Assembly: GCA_036245525.1 (NCBI GenBank)
Contig: BTPG01000003.1
Span: 158,932,897-158,996,896, forward strand
From: Semisulcospira habei
Taxonomy: Eukaryota > Mollusca > Gastropoda > Semisulcospiridae
Direction: 5' to 3'
Length of the DNA stretch: 64,000 bases
Shown here: positions 34,126 through 46,070 of the stretch, in pieces
How positions within the stretch are numbered: the stretch's first letter is position 1
Layout: each line of letters opens with the position of its first letter
Program-made: the position numbers and the translations under genes
Notes under the pieces: generated by a model
Seen by the model: the letters and a program-made list of their open reading frames with translations, nothing else
Database searches by the model: none
What the model was told of the DNA's origin: nothing

Positions 34126-35387
34126 AATGAAATCTAATTCTTTGCCAAAAAAATAAAAATAAATAAATAAAGTAAAAAGCCGCGACTTTTCGAGAAAATC
34201 AGACAGTTATGTTGTGTTTTTTTTTTTGTTTTTTTTTTTTTTTGTTTTTTTTTGCGCACCACCAGCAAACCCAGCAATAATGGTCAATCGGTTGACCGTG
34301 GCACGGAAACGAGCAGAAGAAGAAGAAGAAGAAGACACTGACGCAATACTCTAGGCATGACGTAATTCTCTCTCTCCTTCTGACACACGCAACGCGCGCC
34401 AGAGTGCAGACGAACTTCATTGGAGTTCATTCGATAAATCCGGATGTGATTGGTGTCAAGTCAAATGAAGAAAAGTGACACCACGCTTTTAAAACGACGC
34501 TCACTTTTGTGTATGCAGAAGTCAGTCGCCATCGGTCAGTGTCAGGGATCGAAGGTGAGATTACTTACAATTGACCAGTTCTCTGTGATCTTAGTGGTCT
34601 GACTGAGGTAGACATAATGCAACTACTTATAACAAATTGTGTAGTGCAGAGGTTTATGAAGCCGATCTTGAGAAATTCAACCCACGCCATGCCTTACAAG
34701 TTACTTCTGTGGGTTATTTTTTCGGTGGTCATTTGTAGGCCGATGTGATGAGATGGGTCCATAATATCTGCATTGTGGTCAATGAATGATGGCACAGGGA
34801 AGTAAATGGACATTTTCGTGCACCGTCATCACTACTTTTCTGTCCGTCATTTCGTGCTCTTATTTAAATCGTTATCCATCGTGCAACAATCCCAGGCCTT
34901 TCTTGTTGTGATGATCTCCGCCCGTAGCTCTAACTCACTGTCACCAGTGTCAGTAGCAAGGCCGGCCGGCGTCAATTCTGTTAGCCCCGAGTCAGCAGAT
35001 GCATTGGGCTACGTATTCCAGCTTGTAAACTATACTAAACCGCATGATAATCTATGACACTTGCAAACAAGTTTGCCGGCTTCCGTTGTATTCATAATGT
35101 TTCCCCACCTTTCTTATGACCGTTCAGTGATGAATACAAATTTTCTTAACTGTATAACTTTGCACAAAAAAAGAATATATCCTCATGGGCCCCTACGGTT
35201 GTGGCAGATCATGAAGGTCTATGAACTGAGATAGCTCAGGTGATCCGCGTCGAAGTTTCCTGATTTTCATCTTAGTGTATGTTGATCTGCCGATATCATT
35301 CTGTCCGGGCATGTGCTGCAAATGTTTTCTCCCCTGTAAATGGTCTTTGCGATGTAAATCGTTGTTTGTGGTAGATAGGCTTATCCT
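34126..35387. other. Intergenic with simple tracts
   Basis: T-rich tract at 34219-34252 and (GAA)n at 34316-34335. A hairpin fragment (TCCTCATGGGCCCCTACGGT ... AAGGTCTATG) sits at 35181-35222 and a related half-arm at 35040-35060. No gene recognised. Confidence 0.4.
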
Positions 35388-35437
35388 ATTAAGTCTCCCC
35401 GTATTCTACGCGGACGTAGAATACGGGGAGACTTAAT
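35388..35437. repeat. 23-bp snap-back palindrome at a LINE 5' junction
   Basis: The arm 35388-35410 is the exact reverse complement of 35415-35437, with a 4-base loop (CGGA). The right arm is LINE sequence (compare 32067-32090); the left arm is an inverted copy of it. Confidence 0.9.
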
Positions 35438-35833
35438 CCAGGTTTTTAAAATTTATAATGGCATCGACGACCTAAAGTGGAACGACTTTTTTGCAACACC
35501 ATTCTGTGACAGAACCCGAAATTCTGAAGGGAAAATCTTTGTACAGCACTGTAACACTAACCTGCGGAAGTTTTGTTTTACTAACAGAGTTGCCATTGTT
35601 TGGAATGACTTACCAGTTTCATTAAAAAAAAGCATCTAATATAAATTCTTTTAAAAACCAGCTGGACGAATTACCAAAATTTAAAGAGATTTTTTATTCC
35701 TATGATGAATGATTTTATAGGAAAATTGCATGCATAGCAGACCCATAAAGGAACTAAAGAAAGAAAGGACATTTATAAAGGCCTCACGGCCTATTTTGTC
35801 CTCACAATACTACTACTACTACTACTACTACTA
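35415..35833 (+). mobile_element. LINE 3' fragment, copy 2
   Basis: Nearly identical to 32067-32492 through AAAATTTATAATGGCATCGA, AGGCCTCACGGCCTATTTTG and the (ACT)n tail. The protein segment here reads QVFKIYNGIDDLKWNDFF without the T-run shift of the first copy, then breaks at a poly-A run (AAAAAAAGCATC). 5'-truncated. Confidence 0.85.
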
Positions 35834-36975
35834 TGGATTGTCAACTTCCTTGTAAATAGGACTCACCCAGTCAGTTCGCTTTCAAACAGCTCTCTCATCC
35901 TGTAGGTCCACTTCCATAGGCGCCCCTCAAGGTACAGTTCTCTCCCCTGTGCTGTTCACACTCTACACTAACGATTGTAGTAGCATTGACTGTACACTTC
36001 TCATATAAAATACTCGGATGACACTGCCTTAGAAGATCTCTCCAATAATGATGCGACTTACTTTGCAGAAGTAGAACGTTTAGTGTTTGGTGTAAAGATA
36101 ATTTGCTAGACCTAAATGTGAGTAAGACCAAGGGATAGACTTTCGAAGAAACCCTGCCCCTGTCCCTGTTCTGATGATTGATGATGTGTCTGTTGAGCGT
36201 GTGACTGAGTATAAGTATCTTGGAACAGTTATAGATGATAAGTTGTCCTTTAACGCAAATACCACCGTCATACACACAAGAAATGTCAGTCACGCATCTA
36301 CTGCCTCCAGAAACTCAGGAAGGTGAATGTGAACCCTTCTGTCCTTCAAACTTTCTATTGCTCTTTTATTGACTCTGTCATCACTTTCGGTTTTGTGTGC
36401 TGGTATGGAGGTCTGAGTGTGAAGAACAAGAACACCCAGGCACGAATGGTAAACATCTGCAGCAAAGTGACTGGCAGTAAGCAAGCCAGTGTGGAGTCCC
36501 TGTATGCCGGAACAGCGTGTGGTGAGAAAGGGTAGGCGGATAGTTCAGACAGAGCCCATTTCTATGAACTCCTAATTATAATTACTAATTATTTTACTAA
36601 GGTAGATTTTAATTACGCAGCTTGTGTAATAAAGTGTAATAATGTATTGACACGTTTGTATAATACTGAGTAGTGAGGATTAGGTTGAAACACGCATATT
36701 ATGTATGCATGTGTAGAGGTGGATGTATAAGTGCCGCTCAGTTCAGTCCATAAAAGATGTTTAAGTGTGAGATGTGTAAGAATTATGTGTAAAGATTTTG
36801 TGGTGTTCACTTATGTCCATTTGGAATTTGTAGCTGTGCAAGTGCAGGGAGAAAATGTTCACAATTATGTTATAATGTTTTCATGTCTTGTTTGTACTAT
36901 TTGTTATAAATGTACCACAACCGAATTTCTCTTTTCGAGATAATAAAGTACTCTTATTCTTATTCTTATTTATTG
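35834..36975 (+). mobile_element. Rex1-like LINE fragment, decayed
   Basis: Contains APQGTVLSPVLFTLYTND (RT motif B) and YSDDTAL (motif C) near 35915-36030, then YKYLGTVIDDKLSFNANT. The C-terminal region NVNPSVLQTFYCSFIDSV and GFVCWYGGLSVKNKN is strongly reminiscent of Rex1/Babar-type LINEs of fish and invertebrates. Several frameshifts are present. The 3' end is TTCGAGATAATAAAGTAC with a (TTCTTA)n tail near 36955-36972. The same TCTCTTTTCGAGATAATAAAGTAC string occurs at 16018-16041. Confidence 0.75.
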
Positions 36976-37439
36976 CTTTAGCAGGGTATGTAGTAGCGGA
37001 GATAAGGACTACGTCCCGTACGACCCACTAGGCTGCAATTTATTCGTGGATCAGACGACAAAATGTAAGTCAATATTGTTCATGTTTAGCATCCCCTAGC
37101 TGCAAATAGATTGGCGCACCTGTAGCTAGTTGCAGAGGTATGAACAAATGTGGTCGCAAACTGTCATAATTTGATGAAATCGGCGAGATATAAGTGTGCA
37201 AAATTTGATGGATCGCGTGTCCGATTCGTCAGGCCAGATTCTGCAGCTTAACTGCGTTTACACTAAAATAAAATAAATAAATCAGCGCATTACTACAAAT
37301 AGGCGCTTTACCCAATTGAATATCGGCTCAAAGCGCCGCCGCGAACTGAACCCAACAAGCACGCTCACGTGAATCACGCGCATTCATTCACACACTGTAC
37401 ATAAACACGGAACATCAAGTTCACGTGGTGCTAAGGGCA

Positions 37440-37705
37440 AGCTCAAGCGAGCAAGTTTATTACTATTTTGAAATTTGATAAGTGGGCTGAAATTGCCGGG
37501 ATACCAAAGTAGTCCTGGGGGAGGAAGAGCCGGAGTACCCGGAGAAAGAACCCGCGAGGGTCCGCGACCGCCCGAATTAACGGTGACACTTACTAGAGGA
37601 GAAAAGCCTGGTCCGACGCCAAACTCGGTATCGGCGAACCTCGCACCTTTAGAATTGGTGGCAGCCGCCTTAACCACTGCGCCACGGACCACGGACACTA
37701 CACTA
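37440..37705 (-). mobile_element. tRNA-derived SINE candidate
   Basis: On the minus strand a Pol III A-box-like string, TGGCGCAGTGGTTAAGG (about 37685-37669), is followed about 40 bases later by GAGGTTCGCCGATAC, a degenerate B box. The body then contains CTCCGGGTACTCCGGCTCTT (near 37545), a string I associate with SINE conserved cores. The 3' end lies before 37440. The ORFs drawn across this region have no meaning. Confidence 0.6.
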
Positions 37706-37749
37706 AATAATACACGTGTCAACATTCTTGTGGCTTGTACAAATGACAA

Positions 37750-38100
37750 CAAGTAGTTAGTTTAGGGAATTTTACTCCTTTGAACTGAAAAAGCTTATTT
37801 GATGTTGGGACTACGCTGTGCAAAAGACGATCTCGGTTGTTCAGAAATGGCCTACGGTGTGAAAGATTTGGGACTACACTGTGCACACGACAGAAACAGA
37901 AACATGTCTTGTTTGACTGAGTACTTGCAGTGCAACTAGTAAGTATGACATTTCCAAATGCCAAAACAAAAGTTGACATTTGAAGTAAAGCAAATAATAT
38001 TATGATATTTAGGCAAACAATGTGTATTATGTAAAATAAGTTATATTTGCAAACCCAAAAGTCGGTAAAAACATAAAGATGTGTCAGCTATTCTTTTTTT
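37750..38100. other. AT-rich spacer, nothing recognised
   Basis: No coding or repeat signal apart from a small duplication of GGGACTACRCTGTGCA (37805, 37869). Confidence 0.4.
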
Positions 38101-38290
38101 AAGTCCCTTCTATTAATAGAAGGGACTTTTTAGGATGGGTCGCGGTGGGGTGAATTTAATAGCATGCCCATGATGACAAAGCCGGGCTTCAGGCCTAAAC
38201 CTCTGACTACTGAAGTAACAAGATAAAATTACGCCATGTCTAGTTATGCTAGCGTCGTTGCTGAACGTACATTTGGCGCGAAAGGTCGTA

Positions 38291-38329
<39 letters not shown>

Positions 38330-38338
38330 ACGTGTGTG

Positions 38339-38434
<96 letters not shown>

Positions 38435-38720
38435 TGCGTATGTATGTAGACACGAGAATCTCAGATCATCGCCGTACGCACAAGCTTGAAACTTTGCGAA
38501 ATACTTTACTTAAGGGGTGGCTAAGACAGCCTCCGAGCATGTTGTAACTGGATGTCACATTGGAGACATAAAAGACCGTTTATAGAAAGTCGGTTGACCC
38601 AGATTAGAGTCCGTAATTTTTGTCATATTTACTTGAAATTTTGGATATAGCTAGTTTGGAGAAAGATATTGGAAGAGGTCGTTAGCCAGCTTTGTACCTC
38701 TTAAACTTTTTCAATAATAA
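38101..38720. repeat. Interspersed repeat R3, copy 3 (expanded internal (TG)n)
   Basis: Same landmarks as 16270-16745. Here the TG tract is about 140 bases (38296-38430). The left edge includes a short palindrome, AAGTCCCTTCTATTAATAGAAGGGACTT (38101-38128). Confidence 0.85.
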
Positions 38721-39671
38721 TATATTATTTTTGCAAGTTTTGGATCCACTATATACTCCCATAAAACAGTCAGCCCTGGAAGAGGCTGTGTGGAACGAAC
38801 AGACAGCCCTGGAAGAGGCTGCTTGCCTTTCGGATGAGTGACGTAAAACATCAATTTCGTCACTGTGTACACGGCGTCGTGAGACTAGCGATGCCATGAC
38901 GTCAAGCTTATATTGACTTAATTTTAATAATAATAATAATAATTTTGATGTTCGTGCTATTTTTCTTCAGAATTCCTGTCGCTACTCCAGCCCACATAGC
39001 GTACTAATGGCGGGAAGCGCCGTTTGTCCATCTTTGTGTGCCAGCGTGTGTGTTAATCAGAGGATGGTTTAGAGAGGAGGGAAATGGATCTTAAGGATAA
39101 GCTTAAAAATATATTACTGTGAATGTTCAGAAAAACGCATGTAAGTTCTAAACAATACGGTAGACTTTTGGATGAAATCCTCATCTTGTTCAATATGAGA
39201 TATTTCAACATCAGGATCAGGTCAAAGACAAAATGTAGAGTCCCGTGACAGGGAGCACAGCTCTCACATAGAACTTGAGGGACATTGTGGTTATGGTTCA
39301 TCCCTTCTTGTTGAACCTGCAGAGCCCTCAAAGAAAAATGTCTGACATGCTCAAGTCACTGTTCAGTCTGGTTTCAGTGTTGCGGTACACTATCGTCTGC
39401 CTCTTATGTTTTGCATCTCATTGTTGTATAATTATAATGTCATTGAGTCTTCGTCGATTCCCCTTTCGACCGACGGCGTCTCCCGGCCCCGCTGAGCATC
39501 ATTTGCCCACGGGTTGAATGTCAGATTGGCAACGGAATGTGTGAAATGAGAAGGGTACATTTACGCATGGAACGTCAGTCAAGAGACTTACGGGAAATTG
39601 GAGACATACCTTGTTATGTATCTCGGATAGTCAATTTGGCGGCATGGGACAGTTACGTTTTCTGAGTCTTA

Positions 39672-39706
<35 letters not shown>

Positions 39707-39786
39707 TCGCGGCTTTGGGTCCCACAACTCAATGATGTTGACGCCGAAAACGCTAAATGTCATTTTTCTCATCCCACCGACCTTTT
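38721..39786. other. Intergenic
   Basis: Contains a 2x ACAGCCCTGGAAGAGGCTG duplication (38769, 38802), (AAT)n at 38924-38942 and poly-A at 39669-39702. A short repeat at 39195-39310 is shared with 31560-31665. No gene recognised. Confidence 0.4.
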
Positions 39787-39970
39787 GACGGTCCTTGAAC
39801 ACCTTCTTCAACAGAGACTGTCAGCAAAGAGTATATAGGCTACGCTAGCATAGCGGCCTATATAATACTCTTTGCTGACAGCAAAGGCTCTAGCCTGGAA
39901 CCGCTTGGCTAAAGCGGCGAAGCGATTATAGAGTCTTTGCTGTCAGCCTCTTTGAGACTGTTCAGGACCG
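39787..39970. repeat. Nested inverted-repeat element
   Basis: The outer arms GACGGTCCTTGAAC...CTTCAACAGAGACTGTCAGC pair with GCTGTCAGCCTCTTTGAGAC...CAGGACC. Inside, CTGTCAGCAAAGAGTATATA (39819) pairs with TATATAATACTCTTTGCTGA (39859), so two alternative stems compete for the same left arm. Confidence 0.75.
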
Positions 39971-40852
39971 AGTGTGTGCCAAATGGCCATAGAAGTGAAA
40001 GAATTGTGTCGTGACATCTTCACCCCTTCCCCGGCCCACTTGCCTTTAGTCAGATACCTCGCCCACCGTCACGTCTGCGGACGGAAGGGTTGTATCCTAT
40101 CAAACGTGTATAAGTTGACGCCAGCAGGCAGAGATACACAGACAGGGGATAATGATGCCGGCCGCACCCCTAACAAACCGTAGGCCAGGGCATATCAGGC
40201 CTGTCAAAGCTAGCAATCCCAGCATAGAGCGTATATGAATCCCAGACACACGATGCCGGAGATGACGACTGCTTAAACTGAAGCGATACAGCTTTCAGTG
40301 CACTTGAAACAGCCTGACATTCGACTGAAATCGTGCAGAGGTATATACGATACTGAACCCTTATCGCACAGCATTAACATGGTGATAAACCCCTTCCCTA
40401 CAACGACTGACGCATCGCATGTTTCTAAAAACTTTATTTACTCAACGCCCAACTTAAAATCTGACCGTCCAAGCGGCAGCATGGCGGATAAAAAGTGGTC
40501 TCAGAAAGCGGCGTACTGGATCCCTCAGAGCCCCGGTGTCACGGTATCGTGAGGATCATGTATAATTATGTATTTCAGTTGGATGGCGTTATGTGAAATG
40601 GTTAATCGTTTTGTCCCTCCCAGCTGACATTTCTATAAGGACAAAAAAGAAGCCGCATTGAAAACTGACTCAGTAACTTGGTGAAGTGATGCAATTTTGA
40701 AAGGTCGCTATTTTTTCAAATAAAGGAACAAAATATAGGCACACTGTAACTGGGTTCTCTGTCAGTGACATTTTCCTGTTGATCATTTCAAGCGACCTAT
40801 TCAGGCAGTAAAGGGTTTATGGTTTGCAATACTACTTTTATTACAAATGTTC
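39971..40852. other. Intergenic, nothing recognised
   Basis: Mixed-composition sequence with short open frames only. Confidence 0.4.
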
Positions 40853-41055
40853 TTAACTCATTCAGCCCTGACGAACTACAGCAGGAGATGGGCCGACCAT
40901 GATAATTCAAGGGTAGTGCCAGATTAGTTTGGCGCCAAGCTAATCTGGCATGCCCTTGAATTTTCATGGTCGATCCATCTCCTGCAACTGGTGCATAGTC
41001 ATTAGATGACGCCTCCAAAATTTGGGAAATACCACCGTCGGGCTGAATGAGTTAA
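40853..41055. mobile_element. TTAA-ended hairpin MITE, variant V3
   Basis: TTAACTCATTCAGCCC ... GGGCTGAATGAGTTAA (16-bp terminal inverted repeat). The core apex is reduced to GGCGCC alone. Confidence 0.85.
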
Positions 41056-41170
41056 TAAGTCTTACAATAAAGCTGGACAAAAGGGTTGACGTAAATTATG
41101 AAGTTTGAATATCGTAAACTAAAAGAATTTTTGCTCTTCCTGCGGCTTCTCAGTCAGTCCTTTGTACGCA

Positions 41171-41370
41171 CGAGAGTTCCTTCCATCAGTTACGCTCAAA
41201 AGGCAATGGAAAACCTCTAGTAGATGTGTTGATTGTGAGAATTCCTTCCGTCAGTTACGCTCAAAAGGCAATGGAAAACCTCTAGTAGATGTGTTGATTG
41301 TGAGAGTTCCTTCCGTCAGTTACGCTCAAAAAGCAATGGAAAACCGCTCTTTTAGTTGTGTTGATTGTGA
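41171..41370 (+). repeat. 65-bp tandem repeat, three units
   Basis: Units start near 41177, 41242 and 41307, each with TTCCTTCCRTCAGTTACGCT, CAATGGAAAACC and GTGTTGATTGTGA. The first two are almost identical; the third is diverged. Confidence 0.92.
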
Positions 41371-41478
41371 AAAGAAGGGTAGAAAAGTCGTATTTGAGGC
41401 AAGACAACAACACCAAAGTTGATGGCCCGCTGTATTGGCGAATTTTAGCAATTAAAGCCTGCGGTGGATCAGAAGGCT

Positions 41479-41681
41479 TTAACTCATTCAACCCCGCGGC
41501 CGTATTTCTCAAATTTTGGAGGCGTCATCTAACGACCATGCACCAATCGCAGGAGATGGATCGACCATGATAATTCAAGGGTAGTGCCAGATTAGCTTGG
41601 CGCCGACAGGCGCCAAGCTAATCTGGTACTACCCTTGAATTATCATGGTCGACCCATCTCCTGCTGTGCTGAATGGGTTAA
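41479..41681. mobile_element. TTAA-ended hairpin MITE, variant V3 (best-preserved)
   Basis: TTAACTCATTCAACCCC at the left, GAATGGGTTAA at the right. The central stem from ATGGATCGACCATGATAATT to AATTATCATGGTCGACCCAT is nearly perfect over about 50 bp per arm. Confidence 0.87.
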
Positions 41682-42845
41682 CGAGTTATTGTAATCCCTA
41701 GTACATGTAGCCGCCGGTATTCTTTACCGCACCAGTGGTTACATGCACAAATGAGTGGAGACAAAAGTCTGCTCTCTCCCAGCTTTTTAACTCTTTAACT
41801 CCCACAACTAAATGACTACCATTCGATAGAATGAAAGTCATTTAGTTCTGGGCATTCGATAGAATGGCCGAAGTCCCGGCATTTAGTTCTGGGAGTTAAA
41901 CGAACGGATGCCCAGGTGACCCGGCATTTGGAGTGTAACCGTGCATTACGCACGTGCTGCTAGAACAGCAGTGGCCCAGTTTTTTTACTCGCCGGCATCG
42001 TTCAGATCCGGCTTCCTCGTGGTTAGCCACTTCTTCCATCAGCCCCATCCCAGTAAACAAGAGGCAGTTGAGTTTGTCCGCCTAGACGGATACCGGCACG
42101 CTGGCCAGAAGCCACATTTTCGTAATCGTTGGCCTTTGCTGCCGTCGTTGCCCGCCGGGATGACTGATGCAATAAAAGTTTGGTTGTTTTTTGGGCTTTT
42201 TTCAGTGTTTTTGTTGTTGTTGTTGTGACTGATGCATTTTAAAAAAATGCGTTATACTAACTGACAGCTGCACCTTAACCTGGTGATAAGTCAAAGCAGC
42301 ACTGAGATCGTACAGTGGGCTGTGTTTTGTGAGAACACAAAGCACACATGTGAAATCAAATGCGCCGTGTAACTGATTCATACTCGATGTTTCATGTCGT
42401 CTGCTGCATGAGACATTACTGACGATGATGTTCCGTTGATCTACCCAATGCGCAAAAGGCCATCGGGCCGACGTCAGCCCCCGTTAGCCCGCCAACGGTG
42501 GCTGACGTCGGCCCGATGGCCTTTAGCACATTGGGTACATAGCTCCTCAATTAGCCTTGTCAGTCCGGCTCTGCGGCGCCGGAACTCCGTGATCAGCCTG
42601 TAGTTACCATCCTTGAAGCACACTGAACTGATTCAGTCCCAGTGAGGTAAGGGTCCTCGGGCAAGAGCTCTTCCTGGATCGAGAATCAATGCCGCCTCTT
42701 GCATCTGGATCGCTGGCGGAGGTGAGACCGACGGACAAGCCGCGACTGAAGGCACGGTCACGTTTCGACCACCAGGACATGTTTTGTGTGTTTCCCACTG
42801 ACTGACTAACCGAAACACTGACTGAACCTCAAATGACGCGGAATG
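41682..42845. other. Intergenic with two hairpins
   Basis: A hairpin at 41794-41901 repeats ACTAAATG/CATTTAGTTCTGGGAGTTAA and AATGACTACCATTCGATAGAATG-type arms. A second at 42462-42532 pairs GCCATCGGGCCGACGTCAGC with GCTGACGTCGGCCCGATGGC. No gene recognised. Confidence 0.5.
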
Positions 42846-42854
42846 GTTGTGGAT

Positions 42855-42950
42855 CGATCAGGGTAGTTCAGTCAAGGGTGATGTCCAAAATAGCTCAGCG
42901 CCTCTAGGTGCCAAGCTATTCTAACACCATCCTTGAACTACGATGGTCTG
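42855..42950. mobile_element. Decayed core-MITE hairpin
   Basis: GATCAGGGTAGTTCAGTCAAGGGTGATG ... GCGCCTCTAGGTGCCAAGCT ... CATCCTTGAACTACGATGGTC. Terminal TTAA arms are not recognisable. Confidence 0.6.
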
Positions 42951-43131
42951 TGGCGAATAGACGAAAGGATATCCGCGCCGAACCGGCTTTGATACCACGA
43001 ATTTTGACACTGACACCGCCACGAATTTTTAAGGTGCATGTGAGGATCTACTGCCGCCTCTTCCTGGCCGAGATCAGCTCATTTACATACAATCCAGACC
43101 AAAAAGGTGACTGCCAAGCGTGTAATATGCA

Positions 43132-43232
43132 AAGAAGTACCCAACGGAGAAAGAAACACGCTTAGAAAAGACGGGTTGTTGTGTTGTACCCGTCTTTTCT
43201 AAGCGTGTTTCTTTCTCCGTTGGGTACTTCTT
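43132..43232. repeat. Perfect palindrome with 45-bp arms
   Basis: The left arm 43132-43176 is the exact reverse complement of 43188-43232. The loop is TGTTGTGTTGT (11 bases). The upstream sequence GGTGACTGCCAAGCGTGTAA is shared with a diverged member at 14205-14226. Confidence 0.95.
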
Positions 43233-43387
43233 CATTTACATACAGACAATCAATGTGAGAGATGATTTAGCTTTTAACCCTTTCCTGCCACGCAGACTGC
43301 GTTTCTGCGATCTTCGCGGAGGCCCGCCGGAATTCAACTGACGCTACTCAAACTGACTGGTTTCAAAGTTGTGCCGGCAGAAAAAGG

Positions 43388-43441
43388 CATAGATCCTCGT
43401 GAGCCCCCGCAACTGCGGTAGCTTATGAGGATCTATGTCTC
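43388..43441. repeat. Hairpin element, AGGATCTATG family
   Basis: GCATAGATCCTCGTGAGCCC pairs with GCTTATGAGGATCTATGTC around CGCAACTGCGG. Relatives are at 14642-14700, 58479-58533, 59257-59317 and 63899-63958. Confidence 0.75.
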
Positions 43442-43639
43442 TTTCAGCCAGCTGGAGCCGCGTGTTTACTTTTTCTCGGCAGTCAAGGGGATAGATAAAC
43501 TGAGTGTACGGCGACAACACATGACATAAACTGCCGAGTGCGTCAGTGCAGTGTGGACTGACTGCCGCTGGGTTCCTCTGGAATTGGGACTTCCCGCTGG
43601 GGACCGATAAGGGGAGAGATGCGCTGATGAGGCTGTACG

Positions 43640-43890
43640 TTTGGTTGGTTGTACATTGCTTAACGTCCCGACAGAAAATGACAAGACTTTCTCAGGACGT
43701 GCCTGCACTACTTGTGAAAAAAACCCCCAACTAAACAGAATATTGAATGTATGTCGCCACCCGGTCTAATACGCCAAAGTAAACCTAAGACCATTTAGAA
43801 ACACACACAAAACACATGCCCCAAAATAGATGGGAAAACCCACCCTGTGGGGCTGACCAGGGTGACCCTGGGAACTAAAAAGTAGTTAAT
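43640..43890 (-). repeat. Interspersed repeat R2, uninterrupted copy
   Basis: Reverse orientation of 21885-22435: ACATTGCTTAACGTCCCGAC, CTTTCTCAGGACGTGCCTGC, CGCCACCCGGTC and GACCAGGGTGACCCTGGGAA. The MITE present at 22098-22311 is absent. Confidence 0.8.
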
Positions 43891-43922
43891 CCCACCCAAG
43901 TCCACCAGGGCAGACCCGAGTG

Positions 43923-45347
<1,425 letters not shown>

Positions 45348-45637
45348 CAGGGCCGGATCAAGGGGGTGTGCTTTGGTACTACAGCATCCCCCCTCCCCCC
45401 GCACCCTCCCCACCCCCCCCCCCCCGCCCTCGGCTTAAAAAAAAAAACAAAACATTCACTGCCAGTCCACAACTTGGTCCGAGAAGGAAGGAGGTGCTTT
45501 AATGTTATTGCAGCACCCTCCCCGCCCCCCCCCCCTCCCTCTTTCCACTGTACCGTCACAATTACAACAGTGTACAGTTTTTACATTGCCGTTGAGCACC
45601 CCCCCCCCTTTGAACACTGATTGATCCGGCGCTGAAA
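45348..45637. mobile_element. MITE with CAGGGCCGGATCAA...TTGATCCGGCGCTG ends
   Basis: Near-perfect terminal inverted repeats, C-rich interior, no ORF of note. AAATA flanks both sides (possible target duplication, 5 bases visible). The ends resemble hAT-type CAG...CTG termini, but this is inference. Confidence 0.65.
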
Positions 45638-45843
45638 TAGTCGGAATGCAGCTGCTTGTGTGGGTGCGTGCTGGGGGTAGGGGATGTTCATGGGGAGCTA
45701 AAGAATGGAATCACTTTGCGGATTGTTTGTACAGGGTTTAATGTGTAATCAGTTACTTGTTATCTTAGTATATATTTGTTTTAGCTGTTAATATATATGT
45801 GACGTGAGTTGGCAAAGACAAATTTCCGTTTTATTTATAAGAT

Positions 45844-46070
45844 TTAACCTTTATCATTCGGAATACACCAGTGTGTGAAATAAGTTTGACTAAAATAGTT
45901 CAAAGGTAGTGCCAGAATAGCTTGGCGCCTCTAGGCGCCAAGCGGCTATTCTGGCACCACCCTTGAACTAAAGCCATTGGTCTATATCGTTATCTTTAAG
46001 TACTATAATGTAGCTTGCATATGGCAGTGTACACATTTGAAGCTTTTAGCCTCAGTATGATATGGGATAA
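45844..46070. mobile_element. Hairpin MITE, variant V1
   Basis: TTAACCTTTATCATTCGGAA at the left; right end GCCTCAGTATGATATGGGAT (TTAA degenerated). Core apex GGCGCCTCTAGGCGCC. It is followed by AATAAAGCTTTTCAATTCAG, a retroelement-like 3' end. Confidence 0.8.

Noticed and set aside
37380..37760. Proline/glycine-rich ORFs on both strands
   Set aside because: They coincide with the SINE candidate and show no protein family signal.
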